A stretch of DNA of 64,000 bases from Allomyces arbusculus (Eukaryota > Blastocladiomycota > Blastocladiomycetes > Blastocladiales > Blastocladiaceae), in contig JADHYV010000039.1 of the NCBI GenBank assembly GCA_027604705.1, positions 152,715 to 216,714 on the forward strand. Direction: 5' to 3'. Shown here in pieces: positions 1 to 10,807 of this stretch (position 1 is the first letter of the stretch; every line of letters starts with the position of its first letter). The translations under genes and the position numbers were made by a program. Below the pieces are notes generated by a model. That model did not search any database. It was given only the letters and a program-made list of their open reading frames with translations, and was not told the origin of the DNA.

Positions 1-2096
1 GGTGCCGCGCCAGCGACAAGTGCATCGAAAACGACTCAATCAGGTCAAGGTGCGCCTCGAGCGATTCTTTGGACAGGAGCAACTCCCACGGCGCCGATTC
101 CTCGACGGGGCCCGGGATGTTGACCTGAATTTGCCGCTTGGGCTTCTTGGAGCTCTCGAACATGGCGCGCAGCGCATTGACCGAGGGGCCCTTGATCTTG
201 CGCGCGTTCGACGCCTTGCCGGCCCCTGACGGCGCGAGCGACTGCACTTGCTTTTCAATGCTGTCGAGGTTGCTCTTAATCGAGCTGATTGACGGCTGCG
301 CCGTCGCGAGCGGCGACCCCGGGGGGGACAGGCCCGAGACGGACGGTGCGGGTGAAACGGCATCGGCCGGGATCGCGTCGCCAGCGGCGGCCGCAGCGAC
401 ATGGCCGTCTACGTCTTCGACAATGGTCGGTACGACAGGAACCGACTCAGTCACATCAGCCCGCAGCAACTGTGCGTCGTCGTCGTCACCACGGCCAGCA
501 GCCTCGTCAGCGACTGCCTTATTACCGGCCAGCGATCCCGGCACGGCGACAAAATCGGCACTCGACTCGTTCGACAGGGCAATTGCCGAGAGCACAATCG
601 CCTCCTGGTTGAGAATGACAATCTTGCCGTGGTTCTGCAGCGAATAATCAAGGTAGTCCTGCGGGATCAAGAGCGCGTTCCAGTAGACCAAGAGCACGTC
701 GGGCTTGGCCTGGAGCGGCGGTTCCTGCGTATCGGCGGGCCGTGCCGCCGCCGTTTTGAGCAAGTCGAGGAACGCAGTCATGGCCGCCGCCACATCGTCC
801 TCGTCGAGCCGCACGCCGACATTGGCGAGAATCGTGTCGACCTGCGCAGCGACAAACGGCATCGACTCGTCAAAGTCGAGCGTGAAGCGGAACAAGGGCA
901 GCGTCGACCGCTGGTCCGGGTTGCGCTGCAAGTGCGCGAGAATGCCCTTCTGATCAATGGTCGTGTGGCACCGCAGGCACATGATAGCGCCCTGTGCCTT
1001 CTTGAAGACATCGACATAGCGGTCGATCATGACGGGCACGGGGAACGTGCACCCGGGGCATGGCACCGTCAAGTCGCGGTGCATCATGGTGACGATTTGC
1101 CGCGGCAGCGACCATGGCAGGCCCGTGCCGGTCGTCCATGCCGCGCGGCTGGTCAAATCGTCGTTAGACCACGCGTCGACCGGGAACGGAATAGTCAAAA
1201 TGCGGTCGCGCGACTCGTGGCCGAATAATTGACCGAGATCGTCGGCATAGCGCGTCAGGTCGCACACAACATGCGTGTACCACATGGCCAGTACGTCAGG
1301 CGGCGGCACGACGCCGCTCGCCGTCGTCGGCTCGTTGGCGAGCCACGTGAGCCACTTGAGGTAGCGCTCCTCGAGTGCAATGAGCATGGTCGGCGACGCT
1401 GCGGGGCCGGCAAACGTGGGCACGCCAGCGAGACCACGCAAGAGGGCCAGGTGCCGGTTCAGCGACGATTGGTCGACGCGGAGGACCGGTGGCGAATTGA
1501 GCGGCTGCGGGGCCGGTTCAGCTTGCGCCTGGGCGCCATTCTAGATTCATTCGATGGCAAGGCGAGTCAGTTTGGCGACTCCATGACACCCACAACAAGA
1601 GCCCGTACCGAATCCGCTGACGCATCCTCTGGCGCAGCGGAGGCAACCACGTTGGTGGCGTCGGGTGCGGCGTCGGTTGCCGTCGCGTCAGGTCCACCCA
1701 ATTCGTCAATCGGGTCCATCGACACGCGCGGCGTCAGCTGGCGCGACCCGGCATTGCTCAATACGGGTTCGTCGGCGGTACCCGACGTGGAATCCAGGGA
1801 CGGGCGTTCCGACCCGGACTCGTCCTGGCTTTTCGGCGTGGTCGTTGTCCGGCGAATGATTTTGCGGGTGCGCGTGATGCGTTTCCGCACAATGGAGCCG
1901 TCAGGCTGCTTTTCCTCGACAATGACGACCTCCTTGATGATTTTCGGCTCGCCCACGACAGTGGCCGCGGCGGACCCGGACTGTGGCGGGGCCTGCGGAG
2001 AACGGCAGAGGGGGCGATGGTCAGAGTTTAGCCTCGCGAGCGACCCGACCTCCAGAAGATGCGGACAAGGCATACCCCATTGGCCGTCGACGACAT
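1..2096 (-). CDS. GRDP/DUF1399-like protein, 3' end beyond window
   Basis: Three exons are visible: 2096-2076 (seven codons, MSSTANG), 1992-1609 and 1528 running off the left edge. All junctions are GT-AG and keep the frame. The middle exon is acidic and disordered. The third has LPPxDVLxxWHxH-like sequence (here PPPDVLAMWYTHVV), then two Cys pairs (CPGC and CLRC about 30 residues apart). This order is typical of fungal glycine-rich-domain (DUF1399) proteins, in which the Trp/His motif is followed by a CPxC...CPxC treble-clef-like segment. The visible C-terminal part (after the second Cys pair) is Ala/Ser-rich with a helical stretch near the edge. The role is unknown in fungi; plant relatives are linked to stress and lipid signalling. 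The gene is divergent from UFD2. The family call rests on motifs only. Confidence 0.6.
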
Positions 2097-2907
2097 GGTC
2101 GAGAACAGGTATTGGGCGTCACAGTTGCGCTGAAGCGCGCGGGTACGTGTCAATCGTGATCAAGTGCGGCTGGGTCGTGGCCAGATGCGTGCGTCAATCC
2201 GGGGTTGCTGGCGAACGATGGGCGGTAGGGCTCGTCACCGACGACCACACACCAATTGCAGCGTGCACGAGAATGAGCTGGTTGCAGAGAAAAGAAGGCG
2301 CCGAGTTGAAGAGTTGGTCGGGGCAAAATGGATGCCGGTTGGGGGCAGGGCGGCGCGAACTAGGCGCACGGCGGCTGCAGAGGGACCGGCCGGTCGGGTG
2401 CCGGTCGGGCGCGTGTCTAGCGTGCTGTTGGTTGCAGCTGCTGGGTCGGCGTTGGCTGGGCAAAGGTGGAGCACGTCGCAAACGGCGGCGGAAAGCTGGC
2501 GAGGAGCAACGAAATGTGGAAGTGCAGGGCGAGGAGGTGGCAACGTGCCTCGCAGCGCGCCGCGAAACTGCAAGTTTGTGCAGTTGCGCCTCGTTGCCTG
2601 CATCTGCATCGACGCATTGGCCTGCCACACCCATCCACGCTCACCAGGTCGCGATCGGCACCCACGCGCGCTCCACCACAGCCAAGTCCTCCCGCTCCTC
2701 GCCTGCAAGCGACACGGCACGACGACGCGAAAGAAATCGGCTGCACCAAGCCGACGACCAACCGCGCTACACGGCAGCGCAGTGCGATCAACCGCAAAGA
2801 AAGTGCACGTCAACGATCGAGCGCCCACGCGTAGCACGACGCAACTACCCCGCGGCCAACCAACACCACGTTCTTCCAGCCGCACCCTCGTCAAATACAC
2901 CGGCACC
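2097..2907. other. Divergent intergenic region, GRDP-like / UFD2
   Basis: About 810 bp between two divergent start codons must hold both promoters. The right half, 2620-2900, is C/A-rich with few G on the + strand. I saw no RNA gene, no repeat and no convincing exon; the long open frames here read opposite to, or out of frame with, the flanking genes. Confidence 0.5.
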
Positions 2908-5900
2908 ATGGGCGACGATCAAGAGCGTGTAGGCCGTGCTCTCGTATTCCAAGAGCGCTCTATCTTTGCCCACCATCATGACCACGCTGCCGCGCACCAT
3001 AGATGCGCGAAAAGCGCCTTGCGCGTTTGGCTGCCCTCGGCGCGTCGAGCCCGGCGGGCACTTCGACAAGTCCCGCGTCGCCGCGGCCACAGTCTCCTCA
3101 AGCACCTACCAGCACGCGTCCCGCTCCACCCAAGCCGGTGGCCGCTGCGACTCCAGCTACGCCGACACCGCCGTCGCCTGCTCGCCGCCCCGTCTCGCGT
3201 GACGGATCGAGCAACTCGCTCAACTCACCCAGCTCGCCCGCTGCAGGACCGGTGCGTGTTGCTTTCGCGTTCTACACGGCGATTGGAGATCATGGTGATA
3301 CTAACCCGCGTTTTTCCACGCGCTCTTGCCATGATACAGCCCAAACCGTTTGAAGAGTGGGCAAACCTCGTTCTCGCGAAGGTCTTTCAGGTATCTCTCG
3401 ACGTGCGTGTCGCTATTTCTGGCCGTTGAGACCGTATCCTTGATGCGATGTGAACTGACCGAAATGGTGTGACCAGCCCGCGGATCCGCGCTGCATCCCA
3501 TCGCTGGTCGACGAGCTCAAGGCAGAACGCGACAGCCCAGAGAGTGCGTCGCACTCCCCTCCGGCGTTACCCAACGTGTGCAACTCGGCTGACCCGACGA
3601 ACACCACAATTACTCCATTCAGTTGTCTTCCGCAAGGGCACGGATCAACCGCTCCTGTCGGCGTCGCTCGTGGAGCGCGTGCTCGTCGCGCGGCTATCGC
3701 TGCCTGAAAACGCGACGCGCGACCAAAGTCTCGTCAACTACCTGCTTGGCTGCTACGTACGCGCGCGCGACATCAAGACCAACCTCGTCGCCAAGAGCCA
3801 TGCCGCCGACTTGCCCGCCCGCGTCGCCGTCCTCGACCAGGCCGGGTTCATGCTCGTGAACTACATTGGCATCGTCATCAACCTTCCGGACATGTTCCCG
3901 CAGCCCGACCCGTGCATTGGCGCAGGTCCCGGCGAAATTATTTCGGCGCTGCTCAATGGCACCGTCGAGATCGAATTCTTGGGCACGCTGATCCAGCGCG
4001 CGACCGAGTACGAGACCAAGGACCAGGTCGTCTACCCGCTCTTCAACTCGCTCGCCGCCGAGGTGCGCGGGCAAAAGGTCGGTGGGCAGTGGATGCCGCT
4101 GTTCCAGTTTTTGCAAACGATAGTGGGCAATCCGGCCGTGGCCAACGTGGTACGTGCTTTTTTGCACGAAACCGGTCTGTCATTCTTTCTTTGCGCGCCT
4201 AACTGAATCTGATCTTTCGAGTGTAGATCACCGAACTGCCCAATTTTTGTCCGACGGGCCTGCCACCCAAGGCGTTTGAGCTCGGCACGTTCCTGGGCCC
4301 ATTCCTGCGCGTATCCGGGTTCGGGTTCGACGACCCGGACTTAATCAAGACCTACTTTGCCGACGCGACCGACCGGTCGCAGGTCGACCAAGTCTCGGGG
4401 ATCCAGTCGCTGCGAATGGCTGTGCACCACGTGCAAAACTCGCAGTACGGCGCGCTCATGGCCATGGTCAAGGCCTCGCCCGTGCTGCGCGACCGCATCC
4501 TGCACTTTTTCGGTGCGGCGCTCAAGCTCAACGAAAAGCGCAGCGGGATGCACATGGACTTGAACACGGTCGCGTCGTTTGGGTTCACGCAAAACGTGTC
4601 GGTCGCGCTTCTGCGGTTCGCCGAACCGTTCATGCTTCCGCCCTACGCCAAGATTGCGCTGATCGACCCGCATTACCTGCGCAACCCGGAGCGGAAAGTG
4701 GACGTGACCGGGTGGACCAAGATGAACGCGTCCGAGCAAGAGGCCGCCGAGTACTACAAGAACGAGGGCATGATCACCGCCAAGCCCAACTTCATCTCCG
4801 ACGTGTTCTACCTGACTCTCGGGTGGCTGCACATCGGTCTCGTGCGCACGCTCACGTTCTACAACACCTTCAGCAAGGACTTGGCCGACCGGCGAAAGCA
4901 GTTTGCGCAGCTGCAGCGCGACCACGCTGAGCGGTTTGCGAACACGCCGCAGCAGGCGATGAGCGAGGCCATGCTCAAACGGTACAAGGCGCAGATCGAC
5001 CAGGAGTTGGGGGTCAAGTTGACCATGGACGCGCACGTGCAAGACTTTGAGACGCTCGCCAAGGTGCACCAGTTTTACAGCCTCGTCTCGACGTGGCTGA
5101 TTCGGATCTTGTGCACGGAGAATGGCGTCGCCATGCCGTACCGCCCACCGGTGCCTGTGCCATTTGAGCGCGAGAGCGCCGTGTTCAAGCACTTGCCCGA
5201 GCACGTGCTCGAGGACATTACCGACTATTGCCAGTTCATCTTGAGGTAAGGACGGCTTGCGGCTGATATTCTGGTCTTCGCGTCTCCCCCTCTCACCTTG
5301 CTGCCCGTGTTTCATGATGCAGGTTCGACCGGCTCTTGGTGCAGGAGCCCTTCGACCCGATGATCGAGCTGTTCATTGTGATTCTCGCGAACCCGACGTT
5401 TGTCAAAAACCCTTACCTCAAGGCGAAGTGCTGTGAGGTGCTCTTCTTCATGACCTACCACCGCGAGCTGATGCTGCCGCTGTCGAGCCACCCGGCGAGT
5501 ATGGCGCACCTGATCCCTGCGTTGCTGCGGCTCTACGTCGACGTGGAAATCACGGGTGTCTCGTCGCAGTTCTACGACAAGCTTAACATTCGGTACAACA
5601 TCAGCCATATTCTCAAGTGTTTGTGGAACATGCCCGTGCACCGGAGCAAGGTCAAGGATATGTCGCGGTTCGTACCTCTTTCTTGGTGGGTCGCTCTGAC
5701 GCGTGAATGCGCGCTCACACTTCGGTTTGACCACGAGCCTAGCCACGACGTATTTGTGCGGTTTGTCAACATGATGATGAACGACCTGCGGTACCTGCTC
5801 GACGAGGCGCTCACGAAGCTCGCCGAAATTCACGTTTTGCAAGACGAGCTTGAGGCTCCCGATTTCGCGCAACGGCCCGCTCAGGAACAGCAGGAAAAGC

Positions 5901-6760
5901 GGCAATCGCTCGCGGCCGCCGAGCGGCAGGCCACATCCTACATGTCGCTCGGCAACCAGACGCTCGACACGTTCTCCTACATTTCCAAGGAAATCCCGGA
6001 CCCGTTCTTGACGCCCGAGATTATTGATCGGCTCGCGGCGATGCTTGATTTCAACTTGGCCGCGCTCGTTGGACCCAAGTGCACGGAACTGAAAGTGCGC
6101 GACCCGGAAAAGTACCGGTTCCAGCCCAAGCAGTTGTTGACAGATTTGGTGGACGTTTACCTGAATTTGGCGCACGCGCCCGAGTTTGTGCGTGCGGTCG
6201 CGCGCGACGGGCGGTCGTACCGCCGCGAATGGTTCCAGAAGGCGGCAGGCGTGATGGTGCGGACGGGGGCAAAGGCGAGCGACGAGATTGAGCGGCTCGC
6301 GGCGTTTGTCGACCAGGTGGATGCGGCGGTCAAGGCCGACGAGGAGGAGGACGTCGAGTTGGGCGAGATTCCCGACGAGTTTTTGGGTACGGTGGTCGGA
6401 TGGCGATTGGATGACGAGTGCAGCATCTTGACCTGGCGCGTCTGTACCCTGTAGATCCGCTCATGTACACGCTCATGGAAGATCCCGTTATCTTGCCGAC
6501 TTCAGGCCAGACCGTCGACCGCGCGACGATCACGGGATACCTGCTCGGCGAGAAGCGCGACCCTTTCAACCGCAAGGAGCTTGCGATCGGGGACGTGATT
6601 CCGAGTGCGTATTCGACTCAAGCTGGTGGAGTGTGTTTACGTGCACTGACTGACGTGACGCGCATTGGTGGTAGATGTCGAGCTCAAAGCGCAGATCGAA
6701 GCCTTCAAAAAGGAAGCACGCGCAAAGGCGCGACAGGCGCGCGAGATGGACCAGTCGTGA
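2908..6760 (+). CDS. UFD2: Ubiquitin conjugation factor E4 (U-box ligase)
   Basis: UFD2-type E4 enzymes extend ubiquitin chains and hand substrates to Cdc48 and the proteasome. Exons: 2908-2928, 3003-3251, 3340-3402, 3477-3543, 3623-4149, 4227-5245, 5323-6386 (probably interrupted by an intron at 5668-5742), 6455-6604 and 6675-6760, giving about 1056 aa. The N-terminus reads MGDDQER then MREKRLARLAALG, the usual start of the family. The long helical UFD2 core runs from LPNFCPTGLPP to the C-terminus. The U-box (DPLMYTLMEDPVILPTSGQ, then TVDRATI and DPFNRKEL) sits in the last two exons and is followed by a charged helix ending AREMDQS. Translating 5668-5742 would insert 25 residues between HRSKVKDMSR and FVRFVN, where relatives have almost none. 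I am sure of the family; the first exon and that 75-nt intron are inferred. Confidence 0.93.
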
Positions 6761-6909
6761 AGTGGTGGTGGCGGTGCCATGGTTGTACAGCGAAAGCAAA
6801 GTGGAATGAATTGGTTTGTTGCCTAGTTCGCTGCGGACGCTGCTAAAAGCACCAGGATGCAATACAGGAGAAAGCAAAACAATTTGTATGCGCGCAAAAA
6901 ACACCATTT

Positions 6910-8515
6910 TTACAGCTCCTCCTTCAGCTTCTCCTCGGCTACCTCGGCCTCGTCCGTCTCGGCCACACCAAACGCCTCCTGGAACGTGCGCAGGATATTC
7001 GCGCGCGTCGCAAACAAGTCCTTCTTGGCCTGCACGACAGTCTCATCCTTGAGCAACTTCTGCAGCCGCGCCGACTCCTTGGCCAGGTACTCGTCCCCCT
7101 TGGCGACCACCTTTTCCATGGCCTTGACATACAACGCCGTCGTCTTATCCTTGGCATCCGTCATCTTGTTCTTGATCTCCTTCAACGCGGCGGCCCGGTC
7201 CTCGGCATTCATGAACGCGCGCACGTGGCCGGCCATACTGTCGAGGACACCGGCCGCCGCGTTCAGTGCACCACCAGCGGAGCGGTGCGTGCCGGCATTC
7301 GCGTTGAGGAACTCGACAAAGTCGGCCTCGTCGCGACCGCCCTCGTAGGCGACGGGCGCCTTGTCCTTGCCCGCGGGGAAGAACTTGATCGTCGGATAAC
7401 CCTGCACGCCAAACCGTTCGCCGAGGTCCGGGTGCGCGGTCGCGTCGACATTGGCGATCACGACATTGGGTTCGGTCGCAAACGTCTTGGCGAGCTTTTC
7501 GTAGGTCGGCTTGAGGTTCTTGCAGTGGCCGCACCCTGTCGCAATTTGAGTGAGATGATGAGAATAGAGGGTAGAGAGCACGGTCGGGCAAGGAATGAAG
7601 ACGTACACGGCGCCGTGAACGTGACGAGAACGTGCTTGGCCGGGTCCATGACAATCTCGTCAAACGTCGACGAGGTCAGCGTGGTCACGTCGGTCGGCAC
7701 CTTCTTGATGCGTGCGTTGATCGCTACCCGTCATGGAACGAGCAAATAGGTCAGCAATCGGGAACAGGCGTATCCGTAACGCAGCATCAACGTACAGGTC
7801 TTGTCCTTGATGTACGACGCGAGATCCTCGAGCGATCGACCGCCCTGGTAGTCCTCGGGCGTCGTGGAGCCCTTAGGGAACCACTTCAGCGTCGGGAAGC
7901 CTGGAGGCAAAGCAGACATGCTATTAAAAAAGAGTAGATGGTTGGATGAACATCGGACAAGGAAGCGGAACCGTACCCTGCACGCCAAAACGCGTCCCGA
8001 GCTCGCGGTGCGCGTCGGCATCGACTTTGGCAATGACAAGGTCCTTGGTCGCGTGCTTGAAGACGGTGCCGAGCTCCTCGTACGTCTGGACGGGGAGATG
8101 ATGGACGTGATCAGCAAAAAATTCATCAAAGACAAGACAGCACGAATCATACCGGAGCAAGCGCTAGGTGGGATCAAACCGGAAACAGACGTCGGAGTAA
8201 GCAGAACAACCACGTCAACGCGACGCGAATCCAAATCACCGGTAAGCGACCGCCAAACGAATAACGCGACGACGTACACTTGCAGTGACCACACCCTACA
8301 TCGCGACAGCAGTCAAGTTAGATCCAAATTGGCCACTTTGATCACGTCGTGTGACTTGAACACGAGCACGCACAGGGCGCGTAGAATTCGACGAGCGCAT
8401 GCTTGTCGCCCGAGATGATCGAATCGAAGTTGGCGGGCGTCAGGTCGACAACTTCGGCCGTGACGACGACGAGGATCGCAAAGAGCAGGGCGAGAATGGA
8501 GCGCGTGGCTGTCAT
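6910..8515 (-). CDS. ER protein disulfide isomerase, two thioredoxin domains plus ERp29-type C-terminus
   Basis: Oxidises and isomerises disulfides of secretory proteins in the ER lumen. Seven exons: 8515-8374, 8295-8278, 8163-8153, 8085-7977, 7900-7796, 7723-7607 and 7535-6910; 375 aa. A signal peptide (residues 1-20, TATRSILALLFAILVVVTA) precedes thioredoxin domain a (APWCGHCKSLAPTYEELG) and domain a' (APWCGHCKNLKPTYEKL). Both CGHC sites are intact. A C-terminal helical ERp29-like domain ends in KEEL, a KDEL-type retrieval signal. The 11-nt third exon restores SLAP after the first CGHC. The two thioredoxin domains carry an intron at the same phase in the Trp codon of WCGHC. Architecture matches the ERp38/P5-like PDIs of fungi, plants and amoebae. 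Convergent with UFD2, with 149 bp between the stops. Confidence 0.93.
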
Positions 8516-8798
8516 GATGGCTGGATATCAGGTGTCCGTGCTGCTGCCGTGAGCGGGATGCTGTTGCTGCTAATGCTTGCAGGCGGAGTCCTGACGGGCA
8601 CGACGTGAGCAAAAGCGCGCGGCCGTTGATGGTCGAGAGCGGGCCGAAGCAGCAGAAGAGATTGGTGGCGAGTTGGCCAGGCGTTGGAGTTTTCGTGTCT
8701 TTGCAACGTGTCAATCACGTGGCATGCCGCAGAGCTTATCTGTCTCGCACGTCCCACGGCCACGTCGATCGCTCCTCTTCCCTCCCCACCGAATAAAT

Positions 8799-10586
8799 AT
8801 GTCGTCCAACAGCCCGCCACGCCCATCCACGGCGCCCGCGACTGGCAGCAATCCGCTCAAGCGCAAGGGATCCGACGACTCGACCGACCTTGACCCATCC
8901 GCCGCCTCCACCACCTCGGCGCGCGACCGCCATGCCGACAACCCCTCGAGCGCCAAGCGCGCCAAGCTGGCCACGAGCCCGCAACGCCCGCTGGCATCAT
9001 CACCACGGCGCACCTTGACCAGCGCAGGCTCGCCGCGCGCTGACCCGCCACCGCCGCGCCCGATTCTTGATGGCGGATTGACCACGTCGCCGTCGCGCGC
9101 CGATGGGACGGTGGGAGCCGGGTCGACACCGGCGTCGCCCACAGCAGCGTCACGGCCCGCGCTGACCACCATGACGACGACGAACCGGTCCGACGGCGAT
9201 TCCGCACCATCAAACTCGACCTTATCCATCGACGCGCCACCGGATTCGTCGAATTGCACCGACGGGGCTGCAGCAGCACCATCCGCACCACCGGCACCCG
9301 CCAAGGTCCCTTACCTGCCGCCACCCGGCGTGCACGCGATCCCCGTCGAGCAGCTGATCAAGCCCTGCAGCAAGGGCATGTCGCCGGCCGTCCAAGAAGA
9401 GCGTGACGGGATCATTGAATTCAAGGTGGTCGTCAACGACGGCACGCCCGAGAGCACAATGCTCTTGACCGGTTTGAAAAACATTTTCCAGCGGCAACTG
9501 CCCAAGATGCCGCGCGAGTACATTGGCAAGCTCGTCTACGACCGGTCGCACGTGTCGCTGTGCCTGCTGCGCAAAGCCGACCCGCCGGCGGTCCTCGGCG
9601 GGATTTGCTACAAGCCGTTCTTCAACCGCAAGTTTGCCGAGATTGTGTTTTGCGCGATCACGGGCACCGAGCAGGTCAAGGGCTACGGATCGCACTTGAT
9701 GAACCATCTCAAGGACCACGTCATGGCCACGGGCGACTTGCGCTACTTTTTGACCTATGCCGATAATTATGCGATTGGTTATTTCCGGAAACAAGGGTTC
9801 ACGACCGACATTACGCTCGACAAGGCCATTTGGATGGGGTACATCAAGGACTACGAGGGCGGCACGATCATGCAGTGCACGATGGTACCGAAAGTCAAGT
9901 ACCTGAGTGTCTACCAGACGCTCAAGCAGCAGAAGGAGGTGCTCTACCGCCGCATCTTTGAAGTGTCGCGGTCGAACCTCGTCTACCCGGGGCTCAAGGT
10001 GTTCAAGGAGAAGGGGATCAAGGAGATCGACCCGATGACGATTCCGGGCGTGCGTACGTATTTTGCAGTGCTTTTCTTTTTTAGCCTGAGATCTAGAACA
10101 TGTTGATTCACGAACTTTTCTCGTAGCCGAATCCGGATGGACGCCTGAGCTCTCGCGCGAGCGGTCCAAGAAGGCCAAGTCGCCGCTCTACGTACTCTTT
10201 ATGCAGCTGCTCGACGACATGCGCAGCCACCCGAACGCGTGGCCGTTCCTCGAGCCCGTCGACGGGAACCAGGTCAAGGACTACTACGACGTGATCAAGG
10301 AGCCCATGGGTCCGTTCTCCACTCCTTCCCGCCTCGCTGGGGGCTCCCGGCACGCGACTGACCGGTTGGCCCTTTCCCAACAGACCTGCGCACGCTCGAG
10401 ACGCACATCGAGTCGGACCATTACAAGTCGATTGGCGAGTTTACGCACGACGTGAAAAAGATCTTCAACAACTGCCGCCAGTACAATGACCCGTCGACGA
10501 CCTATTTCAAGTCGGCCAACCGTCTCGAGACGTTCTTCCACGACCGGCTCAAGGTGCTGCTCGAACGCGACAACACGGGGCTATGA
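8799..10586 (+). CDS. GCN5: Histone acetyltransferase Gcn5 (HAT domain and bromodomain)
   Basis: Catalytic subunit of SAGA/ADA-type complexes that acetylates histone H3 tails in the nucleus. Exons 8799-10053, 10127-10309 and 10384-10586; 546 aa. Residues 1-170 are disordered, rich in Ser, Pro and Ala. The GNAT domain follows: the acetyl-CoA loop is [16 protein letters not shown] and the catalytic-region Glu lies in [15 protein letters not shown]. After [13 protein letters not shown] comes a bromodomain with the WPFLEPV and [15 protein letters not shown] motifs and NNCRQYN. Both introns (donors GTACGT and GTCCGT) restore conserved sequence exactly. I chose the ATG at 8799; an upstream in-frame ATG at 8685-8687 would add residues with no family similarity. 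It shares a 283-bp divergent promoter with the PDI gene. Confidence 0.96.
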
Positions 10587-10671
10587 GCGGAAGGGGAGCG
10601 GCCCACCGTGTATATTTCTTGAAGGGATATAAATACATAGCTCGCCTTGGCAACGCCATGATAGAGAGGGA

Positions 10672-10685
10672 GGGGGGGGGGGGGG
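10672..10685 (+). repeat. Homopolymer G14 tract in GCN5 3' region
   Basis: Fourteen consecutive G begin 86 bases after the GCN5 stop and are preceded by a GAGAGGGA purine run. Likely transcribed in the 3' UTR. Long G runs can form quadruplexes and are slippage-prone, so the exact length is uncertain. Confidence 0.8.
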
Positions 10686-10807
10686 TGGAGTCGGAGCAGG
10701 GGTCATCTGGGCAATCAATCAGCACGGGCGATAATAAATACGGCATGACACAACAAACCACGATCTAAAAACAAAACGAATGCAAGGATACAGTTGGGGA
10801 CGCTCGC

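Noticed and set aside
1229-2932. 567-codon + strand open frame
   Set aside because: It is antisense to the GRDP-like gene, whose minus frame has conserved motifs and consistent splice sites. Long antisense frames are common in this GC-rich sequence.
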